The notes: generated from the sequence alone by a model not told the origin. A stretch of 24,977 nucleotides of DNA from Deltaproteobacteria bacterium (GCA_019313505.1 JAFDBA010000031.1:1-24977), one strand, 5' to 3'; numbered from the stretch's first letter, positions 1 through 7,830 are shown. Program-made: numbers and translations.

Positions 1-6
1 GTACTG

Positions 7-1884
7 TTACGAGGCATGCGGATTATCCGGCACGGCCAGGCTCAGATAGTTATCATTTTCTTCGAACATCAGCTTTTTGTCGACCATCATCTTTAAAAAC
101 GGTTCTATTCTGTCCAAAGTCACTGACGGGAAACGGTCAAGGATTTTTTTTAACGAACGGCGATGCCGGCAAAAGAGGTATATAGCCCTGGAGGTTCCCT
201 CCAGGCGGTGTGTCAGGTGTTGGCCTTCAAGTCTTTTCTGTCGTATGATCATAAAATTTTTGCCGTCACGAAAGGTTAAAATGTTCTCATGTCTTGGACC
301 CTGATGTAGTTCGTCATACGATTTTTTCCAGGCTTTCAACTTTTTTTTGACCGGCTGCCAGAGTTTTTTCTGATGCCCGATGTCACCCCTATATGCTTGT
401 ATCATAAACCGTATGGTTTTAAAAATATTTACTGGAAATATACCGGCGTAATTACGGTGGTTGAACACAGCTTTAATGCCGAAAGTTGCAGGATTCTGCC
501 ATACAGGGCTACCAAAGCCGAGCCAGAAGTGAACAATCTTTAACGGATGAAACGGCAGAACAAAATCCAGGTTCCGAAGTGTTTCGTCCACATCTTTTTG
601 GTCGCTACCCGGAAAATGGAGTATCAGATTCGATGAATTTGTAATGCCCATCATTTCGCAATGTTTCATGATTTCAATATTCTGTATTGCCGTGGTCCCC
701 TTGTTGAGTTTTTTAAGGAGCCGTGTGCTTAGAGCCTCTATGCCGATCTGGACCTCGTGCATTCCCGCGGCCTGCATGGCGTCCAGTACGCGCCCCGGAG
801 TATTAGCCCTGATTTCTCCGAACAGGCGAAAATCCTTTCCCAGCCTTTCTATGCGATTAAAAATATCCCGGGATGTTTTCAAAGGGAGAAGGTTGTCCAT
901 AAAGGCCACTGAAAGTGTTTTATACTTGGTTGTCAGATGATCAATCTCCAAAACCACCTGTGCCGGGTCTTTTGATCGGTAACCGTCCCACTGGAGATTT
1001 AGATTGCAGAAGGCACATCCTGCAGATTTTACGCCTTCTTGTTTGCGGCGCCACCAGCACCCTCTTGAGATTTCCATGGGAAGTGTTGGAAAGAAAGTTT
1101 TCTCAGGTTCGAATGATTGCAGCAATTCAAAATAGTCGTCGTAATCAGGAGGAACAAGATCGGACAACTCATTCATCTGAAGAAACGAGACCGGGGCCTC
1201 TTTTTTAGCAGATTCTGGTGTAACAATCCCCTGAATAGGAGGTATTTCTCCATCACTCATCGAATTTTTGAGATGAGAAATGAATCGGCTTAGAGGGAGT
1301 TCACCTTCACCGTTAATCGCAATATCAATTTCGGGAAACATTTCAAAGAGATTCCGGGTTGCATTACCGGTGAACATGGACCCGCCAACCACGGTTAAAA
1401 GATTCGGAAACTGCTTTTTAATCTTTTTTATGAAATAGAGTGAGGCGGTTAACTGGCAAAGACATATGGAAAAACCGGCTAAGCCATACTTTTCCCAGTC
1501 AATGTTGTGTATAAAAGCCTCTGAAACCTCTTGAATCTGTTTGGTTAGGGTTTCAAAAACAATCTTACGCAACAGAGGTTTGCCGGCAGCCTGCTTATAA
1601 AAAATATTTTTAATGTTTTCGAGATGTTTCGGATATAACAAGGCACCGTAAACGGTTTCCGCAAGCCATGTCCTCTCGGAAATTGCTCGATAGCGTCTAT
1701 ATCCGATTGTTTCGGCTACCTTTAAATAAAAGTGATGAGCATCGACCTTTAGGTCCGGCAACTCCTTTTTCAGGTAGGATTTCAGCGTGCCTATCTGAAT
1801 AGAGGGCCGGTTGTAAAGGGGCCAGGGCGCGGAGATAAGAATTACTTTTTCGAATGGAAGTTTCTGTTTGAATTGCATCTGCAT
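7..1884 (-). CDS. B12-binding radical SAM protein, RiPP-maturation type
   Basis: Cobalamin-dependent radical SAM enzyme, probably modifying a ribosomally made peptide by methylation or a related radical reaction in the cytoplasm. The N-terminal part starts with VILISAPWPLYNRPSIQIG and contains a B12-binding-type fold (VVGGSMF, then INGEGELPL). The radical SAM core begins at MEISRGCWW. Counting from the longer ORF start at 1938, its cluster cysteines are C294, C308 and C311, spaced C-x13-C-x2-C, followed by NLNLQW. The RGCWW...CxFC arrangement is typical of RiPP maturation radical SAM protein 1. The C-terminal 60 residues resemble a small winged-helix-like segment. I chose the ATG at 1884 (residue 19 of the ORF from 1938) because the upstream WbqC remnant ends at 1899, so the longer start would lie inside it. 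No strong ribosome binding site marks either start, so translational coupling is likely. No precursor peptide was identified. Family assignment is firm; the substrate is unknown. Confidence 0.85.
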   Translation of the reverse strand: MQMQFKQKLPFEKVILISAPWPLYNRPSIQIGTLKSYLKKELPDLKVDAHHFYLKVAETIGYRRYRAISERTWLAETVYGALLYPKHLENIKNIFYKQAAGKPLLRKIVFETLTKQIQEVSEAFIHNIDWEKYGLAGFSICLCQLTASLYFIKKIKKQFPNLLTVVGGSMFTGNATRNLFEMFPEIDIAINGEGELPLSRFISHLKNSMSDGEIPPIQGIVTPESAKKEAPVSFLQMNELSDLVPPDYDDYFELLQSFEPEKTFFPTLPMEISRGCWWRRKQEGVKSAGCAFCNLNLQWDGYRSKDPAQVVLEIDHLTTKYKTLSVAFMDNLLPLKTSRDIFNRIERLGKDFRLFGEIRANTPGRVLDAMQAAGMHEVQIGIEALSTRLLKKLNKGTTAIQNIEIMKHCEMMGITNSSNLILHFPGSDQKDVDETLRNLDFVLPFHPLKIVHFWLGFGSPVWQNPATFGIKAVFNHRNYAGIFPVNIFKTIRFMIQAYRGDIGHQKKLWQPVKKKLKAWKKSYDELHQGPRHENILTFRDGKNFMIIRQKRLEGQHLTHRLEGTSRAIYLFCRHRRSLKKILDRFPSVTLDRIEPFLKMMVDKKLMFEENDNYLSLAVPDNPHAS

Positions 1885-1898
1885 GAATCTAACCCGGT

Positions 1899-2136
1899 TT
1901 ATACGGCAATCAAGATATCGTGTGATTTTGATCCGCAATTGAAAATAAGGTCGAGAGCGGAGAGATTGGGAATGAAGCTTCCCCAGAGTTGAGGATAAAC
2001 CGTGGATGGCGGCTTAAAGTCACTCAACTGGATCCCAGTTTCCTCGAACCTGACTACGTCAAAGTACTTTCCGGCAGCGCTTTGTAAAAAAACCGGGATA
2101 CGGGGAAAAATATGGCTGATTGGCGAATATAATCAT
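1899..2136 (-). pseudogene. WbqC-family protein remnant, internally deleted
   Basis: This is the degraded remains of a WbqC-family gene. From the ATG at 2136 the minus strand reads MIIFANQPYFSPYPGFFTK, which matches the family's N-terminus (NQPYFxPYPGFF), and then stops after 25 codons. In another frame the same DNA reads GKYFDVVRFEETG and then YPQLWGSFIPNLSALDL, the family's conserved C-terminus, ending at TAA 1899-1901. Intact members are about 230 residues, so roughly 150 central codons are missing and the two ends are out of frame. The preserved ends and the tight fit between the zinc-ribbon gene (22 bases upstream) and the radical SAM gene (14 bases downstream) suggest an intact operon member lost by one internal deletion. 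WbqC proteins are linked to surface polysaccharide or nucleotide-sugar biosynthesis, with poorly defined activity. Confidence 0.75.
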
Positions 2137-2158
2137 TTTTTATAATCCGGAGCTACAT

Positions 2159-2356
2159 CTATTGCTTAAGCCTGTAATGGAGTCCGTCTCCGGTCTTGCC
2201 AATCATGCTCAGCCGGCCGCCACAATTGTCACAGACCAGAAAGCTGTCCAAAAGCTTCGAATCAGCGTCGGACGGATCATCCATAGAAATGTCATTCTTA
2301 GGAAGAAATATCGACACGCCACATTCCAGACACATACACTCTATTTTATTGCTCAT
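2159..2356 (-). CDS. Small zinc-ribbon protein of unknown function
   Basis: A 65-residue protein that I do not recognise as a named family. It has two cysteine pairs, MCLECG near residue 8 and VCDNCGG near residue 42, separated by about 30 residues. That is the arrangement of a single zinc ribbon. The start is supported by an AAAGGTG ribosome binding site about 4 bases upstream of the ATG at 2356. It is first in a minus-strand set with the WbqC remnant and the radical SAM gene, with a gap of 22 bases. It could be a nucleic-acid or protein-binding accessory. It does not look like a RiPP precursor, because the cysteines fit metal binding and there is no leader-core layout. Confidence 0.7.
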   Translation of the reverse strand: MSNKIECMCLECGVSIFLPKNDISMDDPSDADSKLLDSFLVCDNCGGRLSMIGKTGDGLHYRLKQ

Positions 2357-2672
2357 ATGGCACCTTTTTATAATAAATGTTTAATCCGACGATTCTGACT
2401 ATCGAAAACCGAGAGAAGCCGGTTGTTTCTCAGATCGAAACCCTAAAGGATTTTTTCTTAAAAGCTAAAAATTTTATGGACGTTATAAGTTTTACAATGT
2501 AAAGAATACATATAGCAAATTTATTAGATTAATTCTACTCAAAGAAGGTTATGCTGTATGAAATAATTGTAAAATCAGAATCTTTAAAACTTTCAAGGTA
2601 CAGAGACCTTTGAAAAATGTAGGTTCACTTCAAAAATCTGAACCGTGAATGCTTACAAAAGGACAAATACAT
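2357..2672. other. Intergenic region between zinc-ribbon gene and gltX
   Basis: There is no gene in this divergent, AT-rich spacer of about 316 bases. It must hold the start signals for both flanking units, but I could not pick a convincing -35/-10 pair on either strand. The last 80 bases, inside the presumed gltX leader, hold two adjacent inverted repeats, listed separately. Confidence 0.6.
2591..2644 (+). promoter_or_regulatory. Two tandem hairpins in the gltX leader
   Basis: Two inverted repeats lie just before the gltX ribosome binding site. The first pairs TTTCAAGGT (2591-2599) with ACCTTTGAAA (2606-2615), with one bulged base. The second pairs GGTTCA (2622-2627) with TGAACC (2639-2644) exactly. 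There is no T-tract, so neither is an ordinary terminator. They may be RNA leader structures or a protein operator; neither role is shown. Confidence 0.35.
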
Positions 2673-4154
2673 ATGGAACAAGAAATAATTGTGCGTTTTG
2701 CTCCCAGTCCAACCGGTTACCTCCATATCGGCGGTGCCCGAACAGCGATTTTCAACTGGCTCTTTGCTCAAAAAACAGGGGGCAAACTTATCCTTAGAAT
2801 CGAGGATACGGATGCGGAACGGTCAACTGAAGAATCTATACAAGGAATTATTGAAAGTTTGAAATGGCTGGGGATAACCTGGGATGAGGGTCCCTATTTC
2901 CAGTCGCGGTTTATTAAGGAACATCTGGCAGCCGCACGGAAACTGCTGGAATCGGGGCATGCCTACAAGTGGTTTTGTACGAAAGAAGAACTTTAAGATA
3001 AGCGGAAGACTGCGTTAAAACAAAAAAAGGATGTAAAATACGACGGCACCTGTCGGCGATTGACAAGGATTGAAATTTACATAAAGGAAGAGCAAGGCAT
3101 TCCTTACACCCTTCGCATGAAAGTGCCCAACGGTAAAGGTTCCGTCTCTTTTGAAGACGTCGTCTACGGAAGAATCGATCATAAACACAAAGACATTGAA
3201 GACTTTGTTATTGTCCGTTCCAATGGTCAGCCCCTTTATCTGTTGTCAAATACGGTGGATGATATCCGTGACCGGATTACCCATGTAATTCGCGGTCAGG
3301 ACGGGCTGTCAAATACACACCGGCAGATTTTAATTTATCAGGCGCTGGGAGCACGGGTGCCTCAGTTTGCGCATATGTCACTCACTCTGGATCCTAAAAA
3401 AGCCAAGATCTCAAAACGAAAGCATGGCGAACTTGTTGCTATCCACTTTTATAAAGAGCACGGATTTTTGCCATGGGCATTTATAAACTTTTTGGTCCTG
3501 TTGGGATGGGCTACGCCTGAATCCAGAGAATTTTTTACCAAGGAAGAATTAATCGAAGCATTTTCTCTTCAGGGAATCAATCGTTCCAATTCCATCTTCG
3601 ATGTAAGAACGAATGATCCAAAATATTTTACCGATCCCAAGGCGATAAGTATCAACGCCCATTATCTGAGGACGCTGCCGGTTGAAGAGATCGAACCTTA
3701 TGTTCGAACCGAACTGGAAAAGGGAGGGCTCTGGAATCCTGAGTATGAGGGCGCAAAGCGCCACTGGTATCTGGATACCATTGAGCTGATTCGAAGCCGG
3801 TTTCATGTGACAACCGATTTTGTTTCCCGTGGACGGGCCTATTTTTCAAACGATTTTCCAATTGAGTCCAGGGCATTGAAAAAGAATATTTTCAAGCATC
3901 CGGATCTAAAAAAATGGCTCCCCTTGCTGGCAGATCGGTTGCAGGCTTTTGAAAATTTTACGGCTTCGGAAATCGAGGATACAATTCGTGAGATGGCTGA
4001 TGAGCTAAAAATCAAACCCGGGGTATTGATCAATGGTATTCGAACCGTTGTTACCGGCCAGCTTGCCGGCCCTGGGATATTTGATATTTTGATTGCCATA
4101 GGACAGCGTCGTGTTGTGGATCGGCTGCGCAAGGCTCCGACGCTTTTCACCTAA
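2673..4154 (+). pseudogene. gltX: Glutamyl-tRNA synthetase gene interrupted by an in-frame TAA
   Basis: Class I glutamyl-tRNA synthetase, which charges tRNA-Glu in the cytoplasm. The reading frame shows APSPTGYLHIGGAR (HIGH motif, about residues 10-23) and KISKRKHGE (KMSKS-type motif near residue 245), and continues to a normal C-terminus of about 493 codons. It is broken by a single TAA at 2994-2996, after YKWFCTKEEL. Downstream the frame resumes at once with DKRKTALKQKKDVKYDGTC, which is normal family sequence, so this is one nonsense change and not a frameshift. I start the gene at the ATG at 2673, which has AAAAGGA nine bases upstream, rather than the ATG at 2649. glnS follows about 100 bases later. 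Possible explanations are a recent nonsense mutation, a sequencing or assembly error, or a second gltX elsewhere. With a separate GlnS present, an intact GluRS would normally be essential. Confidence 0.85.
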
Positions 4155-4254
4155 AAACTGCACACCCTGCGCCTTGAAGCTACGGCCAAATAGGCAATTG
4201 CAGATTTTAGGTTTCGATAAACCATAAATATAGGTAAAGAATGGAGTTTTGAAT

Positions 4255-5967
4255 ATGACAAAAAGAGAATTTACCCCGACCTCTAATTTTATCAGGAATA
4301 TTGTTGCGCAGGACTTAAAAGACAACAAAAATAACGGCCGGATTGTCACCCGCTTCCCTCCGGAGCCGAACGGATACCTGCATATCGGACATGCCAAATC
4401 CATTTGCCTTAACTTCGATATTGCTGTTGAAAACAAGGGCGGTATTTGCAATCTTCGATTCGATGATACCAATCCTATCAAGGAGGAGGTTGAATATGTG
4501 GAATCGATAAAAGAAGACGTTCGATGGCTTGGATTCGATTGGGGTGACCGACTGTTCTATGCATCTGATTACTTTGAACAACTTTATCAATATGCCGTCC
4601 AGTTGATCAGATCCGGCAAAGCTTATGTTTGCAGTCTTAGTGCCGATGAGATCAGGGAGAGCCGCGGAACTTTGACCGAACCCGGTCAAGATAGTCCTTA
4701 TCGCACGCGCTCGGTGGAAGAAAACCAGGACCTGTTCGAACGGATGCGGGTCGGAGAATTTGATGATGGTTCCCACGTCCTTCGAGCTAAGATTGATATG
4801 GCATCGCCAAATGTACTTATGCGTGATCCGACTCTTTATCGCATTCGACGGGTACCACATCACAGGACAGGCGATAAGTGGTGCATTTATCCGATGTACG
4901 ACTTTGCCCATTGTCTTTCAGATTCCATCGAAGGGATTACCCATTCTCTTTGCACCCTTGAATTTGAAATTAATCGCCAATTATACGACTGGATACTGGA
5001 CCAACTGAACGTCGATTGCCACCCCCGGCAAATTGAGTTCGCACGTCTTAACCTTAATTATACTGTATTAAGTAAGCGCAAACTTGTGGAATTGGTAGCA
5101 GGGGGGCATGTCTCAGGATGGGACGATCCTCGAATGCCGACCATAAGCGGTCTGAGGAGACGCGGCTATACACCGGAATCAATTCGCAATTTTTGTGACC
5201 GGATCGGAGTTGCCAGACGTGACAGTATAGTTGATATCGCACTGCTCGAATACAGCATCAGAGAAGATTTGAATAAACAGGCACGGCGCGTAATGGGTGT
5301 GTTGCATCCGCTCAAGGTCGTCATCGACAACTATCCCGAAGGTAAAGTTGAAGAATTGGAAGCTTTGAACAATCCTGAAGATCCAGCTATGGGCACACGC
5401 AAGGTTCCCTTTTCGCGCGTAATTTACATAGAACAGGACGACTTTTTAGAGGACCCACCGAAAAAGTTCTTCCGTTTGGCACCCGGGCGTGAAGTGCGGC
5501 TGCGATATGCGTATTATATTACATGTGTGAGGGTTGTTAAGGATGAAAAAACCGGCCAGGTGGTCGAGCTTCATTGTACCTATGATCCGGATACATGCGG
5601 TGGATCATCTCCGGATGGACGTAAAGTCAAAGCTACCTTGCACTGGGTTTCTGCGGCCCACGCGATCAAAACCGAAGCGCGCCTGTATGAACATTTCTTT
5701 ATAAAAGAAAATCCGGATGAGGAAAAGGATGTTGATTTTAAAATATATTTAAACCCTAATTCTCTGGGCACACTTCCTTTCTTTGTGGAACCCAGTCTTG
5801 TCGGTGCTGCACCTGGAAGCAGGTACCAGTTTGAAAGACTCGGTTATTTCTGCGTCGATTCCGTGGATTCTTCCGAACAAGCCCTGGTATTCAACCGTAC
5901 GGTAACGTTACGGGATACATGGGCCAGAATACAGAAAGCACAGCAGAAAAAACAAAAAAAGAAGTAA
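4255..5967 (+). CDS. glnS: Glutaminyl-tRNA synthetase
   Basis: Class I glutaminyl-tRNA synthetase, which attaches glutamine to tRNA-Gln in the cytoplasm. The sequence has PPEPNGYLHIGHAKS (HIGH motif at about residues 36-49) and VLSKRKL (KMSKS-type motif near residue 270). LRFDDTNP and the C-terminal anticodon-binding beta-barrels complete a full-length protein of about 570 residues. I chose the ATG at 4255 over the TTG at 4249 because GGAG at 4243-4246 is correctly spaced for it. It lies downstream of the interrupted gltX and about 80 bases upstream of an FmdB-type gene, so all three may be co-transcribed. The C-terminus is lysine-rich (KAQQKKQKKK). The presence of GlnS suggests that Gln-tRNA is made directly rather than only by GatCAB. 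Confidence 0.97.
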   Translation: MTKREFTPTSNFIRNIVAQDLKDNKNNGRIVTRFPPEPNGYLHIGHAKSICLNFDIAVENKGGICNLRFDDTNPIKEEVEYVESIKEDVRWLGFDWGDRLFYASDYFEQLYQYAVQLIRSGKAYVCSLSADEIRESRGTLTEPGQDSPYRTRSVEENQDLFERMRVGEFDDGSHVLRAKIDMASPNVLMRDPTLYRIRRVPHHRTGDKWCIYPMYDFAHCLSDSIEGITHSLCTLEFEINRQLYDWILDQLNVDCHPRQIEFARLNLNYTVLSKRKLVELVAGGHVSGWDDPRMPTISGLRRRGYTPESIRNFCDRIGVARRDSIVDIALLEYSIREDLNKQARRVMGVLHPLKVVIDNYPEGKVEELEALNNPEDPAMGTRKVPFSRVIYIEQDDFLEDPPKKFFRLAPGREVRLRYAYYITCVRVVKDEKTGQVVELHCTYDPDTCGGSSPDGRKVKATLHWVSAAHAIKTEARLYEHFFIKENPDEEKDVDFKIYLNPNSLGTLPFFVEPSLVGAAPGSRYQFERLGYFCVDSVDSSEQALVFNRTVTLRDTWARIQKAQQKKQKKK

Positions 5968-6047
5968 CCGTTTAAATCTTTGAAACAAGCCGGATCCAAA
6001 GGAATATATTTTCAAAAAGCAAAAGTGTTATCAAAAGAGGTGAAACC

Positions 6048-6542
6048 ATGCCGATCTACGAATATTATTGCAGGGACTGCAATACTCTTTTTAACTTTTT
6101 TTCCAAAACCATTAATACGAATAAAAAGCCCAAGTGCCCAAAATGTAAAACAAAGACACTTACAAAACAGATATCTATGGTGGCATTTACCGGACGAGCA
6201 AAGGAAGATGGTGACATCGATGATCTCCCATTTGATGAGAGTAAAATGGAACAGGCCATGCAGATGCTGGCCGGTGAAGCTGATAAAATGAATGAAGATG
6301 ATCCCAAGCAGGCTGCCAATCTTATGCGCAAACTTTCTGATATGACAGGCCTTAAACTTGGTGACGGCATGGATGAAGCGTTGAGAAGGATGGAAAAAGG
6401 TGAGGATCCTGAACAGGTAGAGGCTGAACTTGGCGATATTCTGGAAGAGGAAGATCCATTTTCTCTGCAGGCGAAAAAGTTAAAAAGCATCGAAACAAAA
6501 CGTAAAGAGCCGTTAAGGGATGAAACACTTTATGACCTGTGA
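6048..6542 (+). CDS. FmdB-family zinc-ribbon protein
   Basis: A 164-residue protein with an N-terminal FmdB/CxxC_CxxC_SSSS-type zinc ribbon. It opens with MPIYEYYCRDC, with the second cysteine pair in CPKCKTKT. This family is named after a gene in the formylmethanofuran dehydrogenase operon, but it is widespread in bacteria and often annotated as a putative regulator. The rest is unusual: a long, acidic, methionine-rich helical tail (about residues 60-150) without an obvious domain. The start is clear, with AAGAGGTG about 6 bases before the ATG. It follows glnS by 80 bases. The zinc ribbon is certain; its biochemical role is not known. Confidence 0.85.
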   Translation: MPIYEYYCRDCNTLFNFFSKTINTNKKPKCPKCKTKTLTKQISMVAFTGRAKEDGDIDDLPFDESKMEQAMQMLAGEADKMNEDDPKQAANLMRKLSDMTGLKLGDGMDEALRRMEKGEDPEQVEAELGDILEEEDPFSLQAKKLKSIETKRKEPLRDETLYDL

Positions 6543-6573
6543 CAGTTTCATACAATGTCAAATTTATTGTGTG

Positions 6574-6640
6574 TTAGTCACTTCAAACTTTAGTTCACTT
6601 TAGTCACTCTTCTGGCTTGTCCGTGTTAGGTCTTAAATTA
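6574..6640 (+). repeat. Short direct repeats and CCGGYTTGTCC-type repeat unit
   Basis: Just after the FmdB gene, three imperfect copies of TTTAGTCACT lie in a row (6574-6583, 6589-6600, 6599-6608). They are followed by CTGGCTTGTCCGTGTTAGG (6612-6630). The second part is a diverged copy of the unit also found near 7835, 15020 and 22545. No coding potential was seen. Confidence 0.6.
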
Positions 6641-6660
6641 TGATTTTTTGGCACCTTCCA

Positions 6661-6688
6661 TTGACAAATCTTAATGTCGAACTATGTT
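6661..6688 (+). promoter_or_regulatory. Sigma70-like promoter of the selenoprotein gene
   Basis: A perfect -35 box TTGACA (6661-6666) is followed after 16 bases by TATGTT (6683-6688), a four-of-six match to the -10 consensus. The start codon lies about 60 bases downstream. With the terminator at 7089-7120 this suggests a single-gene transcription unit. Confidence 0.55.
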
Positions 6689-6748
6689 ATGGTCAATTTA
6701 ATGCCTACTTAAAAAGGCGGATATATTTTTTTTCAAAAGGAGATTATT

Positions 6749-7063
6749 ATGGTTGAAGTTACAAAATCGGCGACAGAACAGATTGCCGAATATTTCAATG
6801 GGAAAGAAGTTTCACCAATACGGATCTTTTTAAATGCGGGAGGATGAGGCGGTCCATCGCTTGCTATGGCTCTGGATGAGCCTAAAGATGCAGACCACGT
6901 TTTTGACATTGATGGTTTCAAATATATTGTGGATAAAGAGTTTATGGAAAAAGCAAAGACGATTAAGATAGATTTCTCTGAAATGGGTTTTAAATTAGAC
7001 TCCGACATAGCTTTCGAATCAGGATGTTCAAGCTGCGGGACACAAACAAGTTCCTGTTGTTAA
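6749..7063 (+). CDS. IscA/HesB-like selenoprotein (Sec at residue 33)
   Basis: A HesB/IscA-family protein of 104 residues with selenocysteine encoded by TGA at 6845-6847. The frame starts at ATG 6749 behind AAAAGGAG and reads through the TGA in the context NAGG-U-GGPSLAMALDEP. It continues with the normal family core (FDIDGFKYIVDKEF) to the C-terminal cysteines GCSSCG...SSCC and TAA 7061-7063. IscA-like proteins bind Fe-S clusters or iron. Sec sits at the first conserved metal-ligand region, where most relatives carry cysteine. HesB-like selenoproteins are known in deltaproteobacteria. A conventional caller would report only a 65-residue fragment from 6866 or miss the gene. The ordinary terminator right after it, the strong promoter and the hairpin after the TGA all support an intact gene. 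The selenocysteine machinery is not in this window. Confidence 0.9.
6848..6882 (+). promoter_or_regulatory. Candidate bacterial SECIS element
   Basis: Directly after the Sec TGA, GGCTC (6868-6872) and GAGCC (6878-6882) form a perfect 5-bp stem around the loop TGGAT. The loop begins 26 bases after the TGA and carries G at its second position. This fits the published bacterial SECIS rules (loop 16-37 bases downstream, with a G among the first two loop bases). It lies inside the coding sequence, as expected in bacteria. Confidence 0.65.
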
Positions 7064-7088
7064 TTATACAGAGTTTGTTTTTAACCAA

Positions 7089-7120
7089 GGGCAACACTAT
7101 GGGGTGTTGCTCTTTTTTTT
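7089..7120 (+). terminator. Rho-independent terminator after the selenoprotein gene
   Basis: GGGCAACAC (7089-7097) pairs with GTGTTGCTC (7104-7112), with one G-U pair, in a 9-bp stem with a 6-base loop. It is followed by eight T residues (7113-7120). It lies 25 bases after the selenoprotein stop and before the convergent FmdE gene. Confidence 0.93.
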
Positions 7121-7178
7121 ATGGATTTGAAAGAGATTGTCAAGTTTCCGAATTCACCGTGGGACCATTTTAGGCGTT

Positions 7179-7793
7179 TTAAGTTGAGCACGGAATACAA
7201 ATGCGTTTACCGTTCTTAAGGCAAACCATCTTTGTTGACATGGTCATTTCACCGCATTTAGCGCATGCTTCTGAGCGTGCCAGTGGTGCATAAGGCGGCA
7301 TCACAATATCCACCTCTTTTGTGGAGAAAATATCGCTAAAAGGTTTTGAAAGAAGATCTTTTGCTTTGAGCATTTTGTGGCGCCATTTTTCTTTCTGGCT
7401 TGCCGTGTTTGAAGAAATGGCTTCATCAAGCCGGCTGAATTCTTCTCTGGATTCACCGTCATATAGATAATATTTATTGCGTGAAAACCGGAAGGCCTTT
7501 TTACGAGAGCGGTTAAGGACTGTATATGCGTTTTTCCCGTAATCTTTGAAAATAAGGTTGCCTTTACCTGTTGAGGTGCCCAGCAGTACCTGTAGAGCGT
7601 CAACCGCACAAGAATCGTTCTCACTGATGACAACCACCTCTTCGTCCTTTGACCGCTTGAGATTAAGAAGGTTTATTGCCTCTTTTGCAACCAGGTAACC
7701 ATAAACAAGGCCCGGACAAAGATGACCGTGGAATTCGATGCATTTTTTGAGATCTTCCGGCAGTTTGAATTTTATATTTTCCACATTTTTCAT
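7179..7793 (-). CDS. FmdE-family protein with C-terminal zinc ribbon
   Basis: A 204-residue member of the FmdE family, first seen beside formylmethanofuran dehydrogenase but common in anaerobes lacking methanogenesis. The signature FHGHLCPGLVYGY is at about residues 19-31. It is followed by SENDSCAVDALQ and GTSTGKGNLIFKDYGK, the usual conserved core that carries a metal site. The C-terminus adds CAKCGE...CLKNGKRICIPC, a zinc ribbon. The start is firm, with AAGGAG 8 bases before the ATG at 7793. It converges on the selenoprotein gene and diverges from the LysE gene by 64 bases. Proposed roles for such proteins include molybdenum or metal-cofactor handling, but none can be read from the sequence. 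Confidence 0.88.
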   Translation of the reverse strand: MKNVENIKFKLPEDLKKCIEFHGHLCPGLVYGYLVAKEAINLLNLKRSKDEEVVVISENDSCAVDALQVLLGTSTGKGNLIFKDYGKNAYTVLNRSRKKAFRFSRNKYYLYDGESREEFSRLDEAISSNTASQKEKWRHKMLKAKDLLSKPFSDIFSTKEVDIVMPPYAPLARSEACAKCGEMTMSTKMVCLKNGKRICIPCST

Positions 7794-7830
7794 TTACTAA
7801 CTCCTTATAATTGAATATTTTCAATGCTTT

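Noticed and set aside
2159..2356. RiPP precursor peptide for the radical SAM enzyme
   Set aside because: The paired CxxC motifs fit a zinc ribbon, and there is no leader-core layout or double-glycine site.
2994..2996. Recoding of the gltX TAA as an amino acid
   Set aside because: TGA (Sec) and TAG (Pyl) are known recoded stops; TAA is not in such bacteria. No frameshift or stem suggests programmed readthrough.
3060..4154. A separate 364-codon gene starting at TTG 3060
   Set aside because: It is in the same frame as the upstream gltX fragment, has no ribosome binding site, and is simply the rest of GluRS after the internal TAA.
4315..4911. A 198-codon minus-strand ORF inside glnS
   Set aside because: It is entirely antisense to a conserved synthetase, with no ribosome binding site and no recognisable motif.
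6574..6608. CRISPR-like array
   Set aside because: The three repeats are only about 10 bases, imperfect and nearly contiguous, with no spacers.
6866..7063. A 65-residue gene from ATG 6866
   Set aside because: It is the part of the selenoprotein after the Sec TGA. The N-terminal part with its ribosome binding site is intact at 6749.
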